Shown here: positions 12,632-25,485 of the stretch, in pieces
Layout: every line of letters starts with the position of its first letter
Position numbering within the stretch: the stretch's first letter is position 1
Source: Owenia fusiformis
Taxonomy: Eukaryota > Annelida > Polychaeta > Sabellida > Oweniidae
Assembly: GCA_903813345.2 (NCBI GenBank)
Contig: CAIIXF020000009.1
Span: forward strand, 15,279,759 to 15,343,758
Length of the DNA: 64,000 nucleotides
Direction of reading: 5' to 3'
The notes under the pieces: generated by a model
Databases searched by the model: none
What the model saw: only the letters and a program-made list of their open reading frames with translations
Told to the model about the DNA's origin: nothing
Position numbers and translations under genes: made by a program

Positions 12632-13446
12632 GCACTTAGAATATTGTGGAACACCAATACAGGGTGCTCTTACAAGAAATGTAAATAAAATACAATACAT
12701 GTTCATATTATGGTAGCCTTCTAAAAGGTGTCACTTATACATTAGATAAAAATTGTTTCATAATTTTCACAGGGATTATGACCTTCAAATGCACTCTTAA
12801 ATTTTTGTAAAAATTAATGTTTTGGCTTTAATTAGAATGCCTCATTGCCTGCCCACTTATATCTTACTTAAAAATAACACTCCTTTTTGGCTGAAAACAG
12901 ACAAAACTTTACACACTAGATTTTACCTAACATGGCCAAAAACTAGTAATTTTATGCAGTTCTACATTCTCATACCAAGAAACCTCTTCAACATTTCAAA
13001 ACCCTCAACAGTTTGACCACAATATAGCCCCCAAGGATGCACTGGAAATTCTCATATCAAATTACACTGACTAGGGTAAAAAATGGAGCAGACAAGTTAT
13101 CAATCTTGTCGAAGTAAAAAAATGCAACGATACAATAGGCTAATGAGAAAAATGATTGATTTTACAGAAAGGATCAGTTCAGAACTAGCCTAATAGATCC
13201 ATTACTTGTAATCATGGAACAGCCACAGGAACATGTATTGGAGAAGCCACATATCTATAGTGCCACCTGTTATTTGCAACCATGTTGAAGGGTGATTATA
13301 TGCAACTTCCAGAAAGGGTATTCATGATACATATTCTAGCTCAATTCTAAAGTGTTCAGATGAGAAGATATCTGACCTTATTGCTTGAAAGCATGTGCCA
13401 TAATACCATGTTTCTCAAATTCTGTATAGATTAGTTCAGTTGATTG

Positions 13447-16400
13447 CTATTTCTTAGTGATAATATGGTTTACAGTTACGAAAGAAATACAACTTAATGC
13501 CCAAATGAGTGTAAAACCTACCCAAAATACACTGGCAAAAGGTGATTTCTGAGTGTTTTTTACCTCACTGCCCAGTGCCAAGTTCATATCTCTACGACTA
13601 TAATAGACTAAAGCTGCTGGGACTATGTACTGTATTGCAGAGCCAGCATATGAGCCTGTTATCCCCACCAAAAATTCAACATCTTCTGTGATTAATGCAA
13701 CAATGACAGGCGGAAGAAGTGTGACAATTGGGAAAACTAACCTATCTATACAAAAATACCTTGACTTTCTTCCATCCCTGTAAAAAATACTTTTGATATT
13801 TTCTCTCAGTGTAATCCCAATGATTGGGAAATTCGTACTTAATGTAAAAACTGGAAATAAAGCAAGGAAATACTGTATAAACTTCACACTGATGACTGAA
13901 TCAGTGTTAAAACTCAGTGTGTACAAATCCTTTATATTGCTAAACGCAAAAATTCCAGTGTATGACAGGAGAAGGTAAAATCCTAGAATGAGTATATAGT
14001 CAGCACTAAAGAGAACTTTCAGCTTTGACTTGTTCCTGATAGGTGTCACTAGTGAAGGCAAAGAGTGATGGCACATGAACGAGTAGACACAAACTCCAAA
14101 GAAGTTTGGCACACCAGTAAAATTAGCAACAGGGGGATGGCCCTGACCTTGACCTTTAATCAGGCGTATTGCTGCTATTATGATCATCATCAGGAATGCT
14201 GAAAATAAATAAATATACAGATTGACACAAAATACGAAACCCATGAGTAATTTCGTTTGACAAAGATGATTTAACATGAGTATATGAACATGAAAATTAA
14301 TTCATCAAAACTTCCAAATGCACGTGGCTTGAAAATTAACTGATACCTTTTATTTTGGCATAATTCTCTTTAAATAAATGACTGCATGAAATAAATGCCC
14401 AGTGGGCTTATTACCTGCCCATCTCATTATAGTTGTAAATATTTGAAGGTATTTGGTCTTCTGCACATTGAAAAACATGAATGGTCCCAGGAGGAATGTG
14501 AATGCTGCCTGAAAATAAAATGCCATTGTGTTTTTTACCGTTTTCAATGGTTTGATTTCGCTTCTTTAAAAAGAAATGTAATCTTAGTTCATTCATTAGG
14601 CTCTGTTAGACTACAAAGTGTGAAACAAGGCATTAACATGACAAAATGTCACCACCTAAAACAATTTGGTCAATTTAAAGCAAGTTGAAAAAATACCTCT
14701 TTGACTTTTTTAGACATTGAGAAGGTCATTGAAGGTCAAATATCAAATGTAAAGTCAGATTTGAACTTCTGAGAACATGTAGATGATTTTGAAAAAAAAA
14801 TTAAGTAAATTTGAAGCAAGTTGAAAAAAGACCTTTTTGACCTTGAAAAGGTCATTGAAGGTCAAAAGTCAAATTTAAAGTCAGATTTGAACTTCTGAGA
14901 ACTTGTAAAGTCAAATTTGAACTTCTGAAAAGATGTAGATGATTTTGAAAAAAAAATTTGGTCAATTTGAAGCAAGTTGAAAAAAGACCTTTTTGACCTT
15001 TTTTTGACCTTGAGAAGGTCATTAAAGGTCAAATGTCAAATCTAAAGTCAGATTTGAATTTCTGAGAACATGTAGATGATTTTGAAAAAAAATTTAGTCA
15101 ATTTGAAGCAAGTTGAAAAAAGACCTTTTTGACCTTTTTGACCTTGAGAAGGTCATTGAAGGTCAAATGTCAAATCTAAAGTCATATTTGAATTTCTGAG
15201 AACATGTAGATGATTTTGAAAAAAAAATTTAGTCAATTTGAAGCAAGATGAAAAAATACCTTTTTGACCTTTTTTGACATTGAGAAGGTCATTGAAGGTC
15301 AAATGTCAAATCTAAAGTCATATTTGAATTTCTGAGAACATGTAGATGATCTTGAAAAAAAAAATTAGTCAATTTGAAGCAAGTTGAAAAAAGACCTTTT
15401 TGACCTTTTTTGACTTTGAGAAGGTCATTGAAGGTCAAATGTCAAATCTTAAGTCAAATCTAAAGTCAGATTTGAATTTCTGAGAACACGTAGATGATTT
15501 TGAAAATTTTTTTTAGTCAATTTGAAGCAAGTTGAAAACAGACCTTTTTGACCTTTTTTGACCTTGAGAAGGTCATTGAAGGTCTAATGTCAAATCTTAA
15601 GTCAGATTTGAATTTCTGAGAACACGTAGATGATTTTGAAAAAAAAATTTAGTCAATTTGAAGCAAGTTGAAAACAGACCTTTTTGACCTTTTTTGACCT
15701 TGAGAAGGTCATTGAAGGTCAAATGTCAAATCTAAAGTCAGATTTGAAGGTCAAATGTCAAATCTAAAGTCAGATTTGAATTTCTGAGAACATGTAGATG
15801 ATTTTGAAAAAAAATTTAGTTAATGTGAAGCAAGTTGAAAAAAGACCTTTTTGACCTTGAGAAGGTCAAATGTCAAATCTAAAGTCAGATTTGAACTTCT
15901 GAGAACATGTAGATGATTTAGAAAAAAATTGAAGTCAATCTAAACAGTATTTGTTAAGTTATAGGAAGTTGTAAGAAATTGTTACAGACGCCGGACGCCA
16001 ACCACCGGACGCCAACCGCCGGACGCCAACCGCCGGACGCCAACCGCCGTCGCAAAAAAACGGAGACCATAACAATATGTCACCACTTTTGGTGGTGACA
16101 TAACAATGGCAATTTATAGAATTAGCTATAGATAACCACAATTAAAGCAATGTTAATAGCCTCTTTGATACCAAGTCATAAGATCTCATCACTTTTCTTG
16201 ATTCCTCAGAACGAAAAGCATCACAAGAGCAAAAAATATTTCTTAACGCTGATAGGCAATAGTTAGACTGGCTTTTAACACTATTCCTGAAACAAGGGTC
16301 GAAGAGAATTCTTTTTTTCTTAGAAGGTAGGCTATGTACCCTAACTCGACAGATCAATGGAGAATTCTCAATTTTAGTAGAGAACTTTGGATGGAGCATC

Positions 16401-19400
16401 TCATACCATTTTTTCTGTACTCCACCTGGAAGAATTTTGATGACACAGCCAAAGCAGCGGGTTCCCTCTCAATAAAAAACTTTCTTTTGACAGAGGATTA
16501 ATTAATATTCATATTACAGGAATATGGGATATAGACATAGACAGAGCTAAGGCACTGTTGAGATAGCTATTACATCTTTAAGGATTTCAAGAGTTCAAGA
16601 GTTAGAGTTCAAGTGGTAAACCGAAAAGCAGGAAAAAATTTGCTCGTAGAAGATAGTAAAAATCAGTGGAATAAAGAACATTATAAGAAATATATTGAGG
16701 TACAATGATTCCTAAGATAGTGGAGCATCTGATCAGTGAACTACAAGAAGAAGGGTGCATCCTCGGAGGATATAAGATAAACGCAACAAACAATGGAACA
16801 TCTATCACATTGCAATATGTAGTACACCATCTTGGTGACCCAAGTTCAGAAACTAGAAGCAAATCACCAAGTAGGCTAATGAGAGACACAAATAGGATTA
16901 GTGCTTTCAATGCCAGTAAAAAAATAGTGAGTAGTGTTCCAAACCATGAACAAATAGGATTACATGAACAGTCAACACCTGTGAAACCTGGTCAAAATAC
17001 ATATAGTGATGATGTGTTTATCAATACTGATAACAGTCAAATTGTAAACAATAACACTGATACAGAGAATTCACCAAATACAGAAGACAGTGGATTTACT
17101 TCATTATTGCAGACTCCCCAGGACAGAATCAACAAAGTAAACACAAGTACACAAACGGATAATAAAGTGAAGAGACACCAGTCTTGTGCAACAGAACTTA
17201 AGATGGAACATGACTAAAACAGACAATATGGACAGAAAACATAGAGGCTGCAATGTAAATATTAAGAAACAGATGGACAACAAATCAACTGAGTGCAAAA
17301 TTGATAAAGATACCAAAGAAACAAACACAGATTCTGATACGACATCCGATGTTGCAGCGCTAACAAACTTCAGTATGGCAACATGTGAAGGGAGGTATAT
17401 GCGCTTCATTGATAAGATCGGAGAGGATTATATGTAATGTTGTGATGTCCATGACTACAAAATGATGAATATGAACGGAACATATATAACAAAATGTGCC
17501 AAATACTATTGATTGATTTAAATGTTAATTGAACAAAATAGGTACATATTCACTAGAAATGATCCAGATGATGGGATGCAAATGATTCTTGTCAAAAATG
17601 GTTGAGTTAAGACTGTGAAAATTTTGAGAACTCTATCTATCTGGAATTCCAGTAGTTTTTGAGGAATAACATTATTTCACTTTCTAAGCTTGAAGTTTTA
17701 AGACTACTATCCAGAAAATCTCTATACATTTGATAATTCCTATGTAGAATATGTTATGTTAATATGTTATCTAGAAAGGAGAAATAAATATCTATATATA
17801 AAAAAAAAAAAAAAAAAAAATCTTTAAGGATTTTTACTTCTTTTCTTTCTAGCCAGGTAGGAAGCGGATGTTCTATCCTAAAATTGTGACTATTGACCAA
17901 ACTCAAACCTAAGCTTTACTGTAGATTTATCTGTTTACCCAATATTTGATCTGGTAACTCAATTTAGGGAGATGGATCCAAGTAACTGTTGCCTAGCGAC
18001 TTTAATGACTTAAATTCAAGCACAATACTTACTACAAATATTCTATATGCATTCAGTCTGGTTAGTTCCGCACCTGACCAGCAGGGGGCATTCTCAGGCA
18101 ATATATTGGAATGATTTGTTTGGTTGGTGGACAAAGTATATGTGCTGAAACATAGACAGAAATTAGATTAACATTCTCAGCATATTTTTTCCATCAATTA
18201 TCTATTTATTTTACATACAAAACAACCATATCATTAGCTCATATACATATGATCTAAATTAACCAATAATGCATATTTTGCATGCCCCCTTAAACAGATA
18301 TTTGGACAAAAGTTAAGATGTTACAATTCAATTTTTCAGTTTCAATCCCTGGTTTTCCATTATCCATGTATGTTCAGGCTGCAGTCACTCACCATGCCAC
18401 ATCTCTGAGTGACTTTGGTACAGCTGCTGCGTATATTGCAAGGTCTCCATAAAGATATATTGCCAGAACAACATAGAACAGTCTTACGCCCCCTGAAATA
18501 CAGAGAGAAATATATTGCACCAGAATAATGAGCCAGATTGTTAATCATTATGAAAAATGAAATGATAAAACAAGACATTTTTTGATTGTGACAACTGGAT
18601 CATAATTAGGTAAAATTGGTGAAAATGCTGGATTAGTGACAGCTTAAGCGATAATCCAGTCGACTCAATTAACATTTTATTGTCTTTTATTGAAGATTAG
18701 ACATGGACCTAATAGACCCATTTGTCTTTGTGGTCAAAATAATCTTAGATCCTTAGTTATAGCTCTTCAAAAATGCTTGCCATATCTAACGTGCTTCTTT
18801 AAGTTAAAATATTGCCTTCTTTCAGCATTCATACATGTACAAAGATAAACATTAGCCAACTATGAAATGATTCCTTTTAAAACTTACAAATGTTGAAAAA
18901 GAGGCGAGCCATCTGTCCCATCTCTATTTTCTGTGTGATGTCATAGAAGTGGGCGCTGTCAGTTGACCCTGAAATTAATCAAAGTGGATGAGAAATACTT
19001 GAATTGCGACTTCTTCACAACCTATATTTTTGATTTTAATTATGCTAGAAATACAACTGTGTGATATGAAATGATTTTGTTAAGGGCTCTCCTGATGTTT
19101 TAAATGAATGTACTTGAATGTTTTATGAAAAATTGTTATATAATGGTTGTGCGATATAAAAGGAAATCAATAGTGTAATTCTTTATTTAAAAAGGACACA
19201 GACATGTACAGCATGTCCCCAACAAAGGGTGATATACATACATTTTTCATCTTGACTGCCTGAACATTATCCAGAATGCCCAAACACTAATCAGTTGTTA
19301 ACATTCATTCTATGAAACATCTCTAATAATTTCAGATCAAGTAAGGAAACAGTTTAGCTTGAAACACGTAGACAAGGTTTGACAAATTAAATCTTAGGAC

Positions 19401-22400
19401 GGAAAATCTAAGGAAACAGTTTAGCTTGAAACATGTAGACAAGATTTGACAAATTAAATCTTAGGACGGAAAATCTAAAAATGGCTCCCAGGTCAGGCTG
19501 GGTTTCCCCGACCTTTCCCGACGGTGGTAACCCTGTACAAAATTTTTAGATATTAAAGATTCAGCTGGTGCTATTATTGATTGAATGGTATTTAATTACC
19601 TGATAATAATGGTGTTTTATCATTTGCACCTGATGGTACAACAATTTGATCAGTAAAGTCATCTACCATCAGAGAGTCAGCTTTGTTTTCCCCAGACTAA
19701 TACATAGACAAAAATGGATAAAAATCAAATAAATTAAAAAATGTTGCAAACTAAGATCGTTGCAAGCAAAATTTGATAAATTATAATGGGGGTCAAAGCT
19801 AAAATAAAAGATAGAAATAATTGACAAAAAATCAAAAATGCATTTCTTCCATTCTGACTTCCAGAAGCTAAAAATAATACAAAAACAACAAACATTCTAA
19901 TCCAAGAAAAAGTTGACAGAAAAGGGTGCAAGCATTCATTCTGATGCTATTTATATGCAGCAGTCACAAAACAACCCTCACCAGCAGGCAAATGATTTTT
20001 ATATACTGTCATGAAATATAACACTATGATTATAAAGCGGAGTAAGCAACATGTAAATATAGTTAACAAAAATTCCAATTGAAGTATCTAGATGATGTGA
20101 AGAAATAGTTGAATACTCAAAAGCATGCATGTTTGAGGAAATATTCAATTGGCAAAAAATGATACAGTTGAATCCAAATATATTGGCCATTAAATGCAAA
20201 TACGAACTAATTTACATTACTTTGTTCCATGTTTCCATAAACCATTGAACTGGGCATTTTGCTTCATTTAATACACTTAATAAAACTTGGCATATTTAAA
20301 AAAACATAAGTTATTTTTATTTACTCAGAAAACATTTGAGAATGAACAGGAATTAGCTGTAGGAATATTTGGAATGAGAATTTAATCTTAGTTTCAGCCC
20401 TAGTATCAGACCAATGATTTTACAAGTGGTGATGTCACTTTTTGTGACGCAGATTCAATGTTCAATTTTAAGTGTTGGCTGTAACAAATAGTTACATATT
20501 TTCATTGCAACCGGGTGGTTACATTTTGTCATTATTATGCTGTGATAGTTTGTGTTCAACTCAAGATTTGTTGTTGTTAATGGTGACCCAATTAAAAAAA
20601 GTGTCTCATTTGATGAAGTTCTTTTAATAAATGACCTACTTTTCAGAATATTCACTTCTTTATGACTTGATTTTTATGACTATTAATGCAATCCTTGTTG
20701 ATGTAATCTGTAAAATCTTAAGCTTTATGACATGCAGCTTTATAACTGATGAAAAAAATGATATTCTGAAAAATGAAATAAAAGAATTCACTTTGGCTAC
20801 ACTTCCCTTACTAACACATGCATGTGCTTTTTATTTTAGGTACAAAGATTCACCTTTAAATTCAACTTATTAATTCTGTGCTCTAAAGTGTGGCCAAAGT
20901 GAACTCCATTGGCGGAGATACATGAAAACATACCATCAGTTTCTAAAAGAGGGCGCTGTTCATCCATTGGGCTATCAATGTGACGGGCAACTGCTGCTTC
21001 ATTTATTGAACCTTCCTGGGACAACAGAAACAATCCATTTATCAATATTTAAATTTAAGTGCATCAAAATAAAATACAATTAATAATGTGGAACTAAATG
21101 AACAAATTGCTAGCCAGCACTTGGTGTATCATTCCTTAAACTATCTGAAAAATTAAATGAAAAACCAAAGTACACATATATTGTAAATTGGCCAGACTGG
21201 ACAACTTTTAAAAAATTTGGCTGCTATTTAATTTGGCGGATTGACCCATCAATAAAATATTTTGAAGGCCGAGCTGGGAAGTCACGTCCCCAGATCATAT
21301 CTGGAGGTTTTACCTTTAAATATGAGCTTAAATGTAATAAACAAGACACACAGTGATAAATATCGCACTTTGAAATGCAAACTGGCCACCATGCAATTTA
21401 CCCAGCATGGCCAAAACCTAATCAGACCTTGGCACTAGTCTGCTCTTGCATCTAAAATCAAAAATATCAATTTAAAAAATCAACTTTTTGACTTTTTCAA
21501 GGTCACTGAAGGTGAATGAAAGGTCAAATCTGAAATCTAAGGTCAGATTTGAACTTCTGAGAACTTGTAGATGTATTTAAAAAAAAATTTGGTCAATTTG
21601 GAGCAAGTTGAAAAATTCAAAATGGCCGCCAAATTGAAAAATTCAAAATGGCCACCATGTCATTCAGCAAGCATGCCCAAAACCTAATCAGATTTTGGCA
21701 ATAGTCTGCTCTTGCATCTGTAAAAATTTCAAGTTGAACGGATAAGTGGTTTTCCTGGAATTTTGATGACAAGATTTGTTGAAAAATTCAAAATGGCCGC
21801 CACGTAGTTTACCCAGCATGCCCTTAACCTAATCAGATCTTGGTACTAGTCTGCTCTTGCATCTGTAAAAATTTCAAGTTGAACAGGTAAGCAGTTATCC
21901 TGGAAATTTGATAACAAGATTTGGTTTATGTTCCGCCCGCCCGCACACCCACCCGTCCAACAGCACAAGACGACGACAATATAGCACTTTTTCAAAGTGC
22001 GATAAAAATGAGGTTACAATCAAAATATTGGAAAAATCCTCAATGAGACAGGGACCCGTGGATTTTTTTCCGAAAATTGGTGGAGATTTCATTTGGCAGT
22101 TTGTATCAAAATGCGCCAAATCAGCCAAATTAAAACAGCCTTCAAATTAAAGACATTTACAGTAATAGTAAGCCATAGTCAAAATGCAACAGGTCCTTCA
22201 TTCAAGTCAATGTGACATGTTTTAGTGTCACAATAAAATCAACATTTAACACTTTTGTGTGATGAAAATCTTGTCAATTATACTTGCTATATAAAATATA
22301 AATGGATTGTGATAGAACTTTTGGTCAAAACTGTATAATCATTTGCCTCTATATACAAATATTAACAAAAGTTACTTTATTTTGTAAAATATCCAATTTT

Positions 22401-23149
22401 TCTGAATGGGCTCATATAAAGCTCCATTGGTATGCAACATAAAGATCTTGTTAACATGTGAGTTGTGATTTAACCTTACAAATTGTGATCCATAAAAGAG
22501 TTGGTTAAACTAGAAACCACTTTACTCTGGCACTAGTTGAAATTAATTTTCTAATTACCTTTTTCATTCGTTGCAAATGTTTCCAGCGAATCATTGCATT
22601 TGCTGAGGCCATCGATTCAACCACAAATGTAACAGTCATGTAACTGGAACACATATGTAGAAACATGTTGGAATATTATATTGGCAATCAATGTCAAATA
22701 ATAAGTTTGCAAGTCAACAATACATTTAACAAAATCCATCAACTGGTACTGGTATCAAAGTATACATTTACTATGAAATATGGTGGCTACTTTGAATTCA
22801 CCAACCATCTCGAAATTTTCTTCTTGGTCAGAAATTTTAGCTCATAATTGAACCGATGACTTGACACCTCTTCACTCTTATTATTAGCCAGACTCCCTCA
22901 GATAGCCACAATGTACTTAATGTTGTTCATAATGAATCAGCATATAAAATGCGCTAATATTGAACTTTTTCATAGTTTGCAATAATTTTGGCTCATCAGT
23001 CACAAATATTATAACCTAAATTCTTACCTCATGAATGCCAGTGCAATAATCAGCACCAGGCCTAAAAGCCAACCAGTTTCTCCAAGTGCTTTAGGCATTG
23101 TTAGTGCCCCTGTCCCCACAATCAGATTAAACACATAGATTAACCCAAC
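13447..23149 (-). CDS. TMEM104: Transmembrane protein 104 (TMEM104), all but first coding exon
   Basis: Exons in transcript order: 23149-23028, 22643-22559, 21015-20934, 19680-19600 (acceptor uncertain), 18968-18888, 18492-18393, 18144-18033, 14508-14415 and 14198-13447 (stop). Phases agree and give 502 residues; the family is about 496. Landmarks: NLIVGTGALTMPKA in the first membrane segment, ESMASANA, VEMGQMA-like IEMGQMA, LYGDLAIYAAAVP, AYRIF, LLGPFMFFNVQKTKYLQI, GVCVYSFMCHHSLPSL, FPVFTLSTNFPI, VGITGSYAG. This is a multispan, amino-acid-transporter-like (SLC32/36/38-fold) membrane protein of unproven substrate. The 18144-18033 exon carries an NQT/NHS glycosylation sequon, suggesting a luminal loop. 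The initial exon (about 15 residues) was not found. Mobile elements sit in several introns. Confidence 0.92.
14635..16102 (+). mobile_element. Hairpin-ended element with central AAGGTCA-rich satellite (Helentron-associated-like)
   Basis: The left end is AACATGACAAAATGTCACCACC (subterminal repeat 14646-14656). Then come nine copies of a ~136-bp satellite (GCAAGTTGAAAAAAGACC starts near 14679, 14815, 14972, 15108, 15241, 15378, 15527, 15663 and 15829), rich in TTTTTGACCTTGAGAAGGTC. Next is a 14-bp GC-rich tandem (CGCCGGACGCCAAC, four copies, 15989-16047). A hairpin TATGTCACCAC/GTGGTGACATA (16076-16102) closes it. Its distal arm is the inverse of the left repeat. The order (subterminal repeat, central tandem repeats, microsatellite, 3' stem-loop) is that of HINE/pearl-type elements mobilised by Helentrons. 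It lies in a TMEM104 intron. Confidence 0.8.
16588..17820 (+). pseudogene. Poly(A)-tailed processed retrocopy of an unidentified mRNA
   Basis: A 1.2-kb insertion ends in AATAAA (about 17783), then a pure run of about 22 A. It is bounded by identical 13-bp duplications TCTTTAAGGATTT (16575-16587 and 17821-17833). These are the marks of LINE-mediated reverse transcription of a spliced mRNA, and they imply a recent event. The longest frame starts at ATG 16705 (170 codons, to 17217). It continues in another frame to 17437 (83 codons), so one indel or a real stop separates them. The protein starts MIPKIVEHLISELQEEG and is otherwise low-complexity, rich in Asn, Thr, Ser and Asp. I do not recognise it. 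It is antisense inside a TMEM104 intron. Confidence 0.8.
19218..19495 (+). repeat. Satellite fragments related to the 48-kb array
   Basis: Contains AGAATGCCCAAACACTAATCAG and two tandem copies of an ~80-bp piece (CAGTTTAGCTTGAAACA..GTAGACAAG..TTAGGACGGAAAATCTAA). These are diverged parts of the unit that builds 48310-49830. It is isolated in a TMEM104 intron, with no hairpin end. Confidence 0.6.
21361..22004 (+). mobile_element. Hairpin-ended element, TATCGCACTTTG subfamily
   Basis: The left subterminal repeat TATCGCACTTT (21361-21371) is the exact inverse of the right hairpin arm AAAGTGCGATA (21994-22004). The inner hairpin arm is TATAGCACTTT (21980-21990), one mismatch. Between them are several ~145-bp units (AATGGCCGCCA, CCTAATCAGATCTTGG, GTCTGCTCTTGCATCTGTAA) and a GC-rich tract CCGCCCGCCCGCAC near 21935. 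This is the same architecture as the element at 14635, with a different terminal sequence. It lies in a TMEM104 intron. Confidence 0.8.
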
Positions 23150-23225
23150 CTTGAAACAGAGAGATTCCAAATCAATGTAATGTATACTATTTTTTATACT
23201 TATTTATAGAAAGAATTTTGAATTT

Positions 23226-23751
23226 TGACCTTCACATCTAAGATGGCAGATGGTAAGCGTCAATTTCGATATTTTTTGTTTTCATTAAATTAAACCACTT
23301 TATAGTTGAGGTAATGCTTTGATATTATATCAGGCTTATATGACAGGGAAACTCTGGAGTATGATCATTTGTTCATACTGTATGTAGAAACCACAGTTCA
23401 ACAATATCTTCAACCCCTTAAGGGAGGGTAACTGGGACTTTGGCTTTACAGATGATAAGAGAACTGATATTATATGTGGTGATGCGGTAACGTTATGAGA
23501 GTTTACAGTGGAGACTGCTAAGCTGTCCAGTTACTGCATATTGAAAACTAACATGACCGTTACTGTATCATAAATTTCCAGTTACATGTACTTTCCCTAA
23601 GTGGTGGGAGGTATTGTTGAACTACAGGCACCCAGGCATGTTATATGAATAAAATATCATCATTCTGAGAACATCAATTATGAAGTAGTTTAGTTCAATG
23701 ATTACCATATGGCAATTACCGCCTGCCATCTTAGATGCGAAGGTTACAGCC
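23226..23751. mobile_element. Inverted-repeat element, about 0.53 kb
   Basis: The left end GACCTTCACATCTAAGATGG and the right end CCATCTTAGATGCGAAGGTT are inverse copies with few mismatches, and the interior is non-coding. I could not find a convincing target duplication. It is just upstream of the first recognised TMEM104 exon. Confidence 0.55.
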
Positions 23752-23871
23752 GTTACCTTCGCTAGATACTGACCAGTGGCAATACCCATAAGTTGGTCTC
23801 AAGAAACATATAAGGTATATTATGAGGTTATATTATGGTTGATTCTGTATATTGTGAATGTAAAGGCTAGA

Positions 23872-23891
23872 GTACCGACAATTGTCGGTAC
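23872..23891. repeat. 20-bp perfect palindrome GTACCGACAATTGTCGGTAC
   Basis: A perfect inverted repeat without a loop. The central 18 bp recur at 56751-56768, followed in both places by CKGGAGACT. It is probably the conserved end of a low-copy repeat. Apart from this, 23892-24390 holds diverged CCGACAA/CTAGAG pieces and AT-rich DNA with no gene seen. Confidence 0.6.
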
Positions 23892-24539
23892 GGGAGACTT
23901 TGCTTTGTGGACAAGCTAGAGGACCGACAAATAAATTGTCATCACTTTAGCCCCTCCTAGTAGGAAACGCTAGAGAACCAAATGTCGACACTGAAGGCAC
24001 TCCTAATAGGATCTAATAGAGAACCGACCAAAAGTCTGTGGGTCTGCTAAATACAGTAAAAAATGCTAAATTCGCAAGGTGATTTCGTCTTTATGTGCCT
24101 GAATGTAAAATCGAGAATTTAAAACTGTGTATTTTCCTGAGTAATGTGGATGAATTAATGGAACAAATGAAGAATAAAATCTACTGGTATACATTATTTC
24201 TAATTCAGTGTTTTGTTTATTTTATTAAAGTATTGTATGCAATTATAAAACAAACGTGAAGAAAAACTTAAAAGTTGTATTTGTTTGTTTCAATACTACA
24301 TGTTGTGTTATAAACAATAAAACATGTACAATATAAATTTAGTTAAAATAAAAAGAGCATTTGTTGTTTTTAATACCATCATCACCTTTCAGTCAGGAGG
24401 AGGAGGGTTTTACAACAACCCTAATTGACATATAGTCCCTGATCTGGACCCTCTGAAAAAACGTTTTGTTGTCCGGTACTTTCCCACATAAAATGATTGT
24501 ACTGTTTGAAAGAACAGACTTCCCTCTTAAAGAAAATAC

Positions 24540-25485
24540 CTCTTCTATTGATGTAAACAGGGGCAAAAGGCACCAAAACGGAGTTAGACAAGGTGGCATT
24601 CTGAAGTCTCACTTTCTTCATCACGATTCCAGGTAAACCATCAGACGGATTTACTTCAAGTTTTCACACATGTTACATGGTAAGAAGTTCTAGAGCTGAT
24701 CAACTTTGCGGCGGCCATCTTGCATTATGGTGGCCATCTTGGAATTTTTTTCAGAAAAATATTGTCAACGCGATTCCACAAAAACTACATAACAGATGTA
24801 CTTCAAATGTTCACACATGTTACATGGTAAAAAGTCCTAGACCTCATTATTTTTTCGGTGGCCATCTTGCATTCTGGCAGCCATCTTGGAAGTTTTAAGA
24901 TAAATCTTGTCATCACGATTTCAGGAAATCCAAACGGATTTACTTCAAATTTCCACACATGTTACATGGTAAGAAAATATAGAGGTGAATAACTTTTCGG
25001 CAGCCATCTAGCATTCTGGTGGCCATCTTGGAAATTTTGGGATAAATCTTGTCATCGTGATTCCAGGAAAACAACCTAACAGATTAACTTCAAATTTTCA
25101 CACATGTTACATGGAATGAAGTTCTAGAGCTGATTAACTTTTCAGTGGCCATCTTGCATTCTGGCGGCCATTTTGGAAGGTTTATAGATAAATCTTGTAA
25201 TCACGATTCCAGAAAAACCACTTCACAGTTTTACTTCGAATTTTCACACATGTTACATGGTATGAAGTTCTAGAGCTGACTAACTTTTCGGTGGCTATGT
25301 TGCATTCCGTCGGCCATCTTGGAAGTTTTAAGATAAATCTTGTCATCACGATTCCATGAAAACCACGTAACAGTTTTACTTCAAATTTTCACACATGTTA
25401 CATGGTAAGAAGTTATAGAGCTGATTAACTTTCCGATAGCCATCTTGCATTCTGGCGGCCATCTTGGAAGTTTGTAGATAAATAT
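24540..25485 (+). repeat. Six-copy satellite, about 147-bp unit (GGCCATCTTG family)
   Basis: Units start at the CACGATTCCAGG-like motif near 24620, 24770, 24915, 25058, 25204 and 25352. Each contains CACACATGTTACATGGTA and two GGCCATCTTG boxes. The same unit, inverted, recurs at 31790-32245. A linked non-repetitive block (AACAGGGGCAAAAGGCACC) at 24555-24600 is also present at 31725-31760. No hairpin end was found. From 25486 to 25850 I see nothing of note. Confidence 0.8.

Noticed and set aside
13793-13978. + strand frame within TMEM104
   Set aside because: Antisense shadow of the last TMEM104 exon.
18360-18578. A 72-codon - strand frame over the TMEM104 exon
   Set aside because: Wrong frame. 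The real exon 18393-18492 is read in another frame, giving LFYVVLAIYLYGDLAIYAAA.
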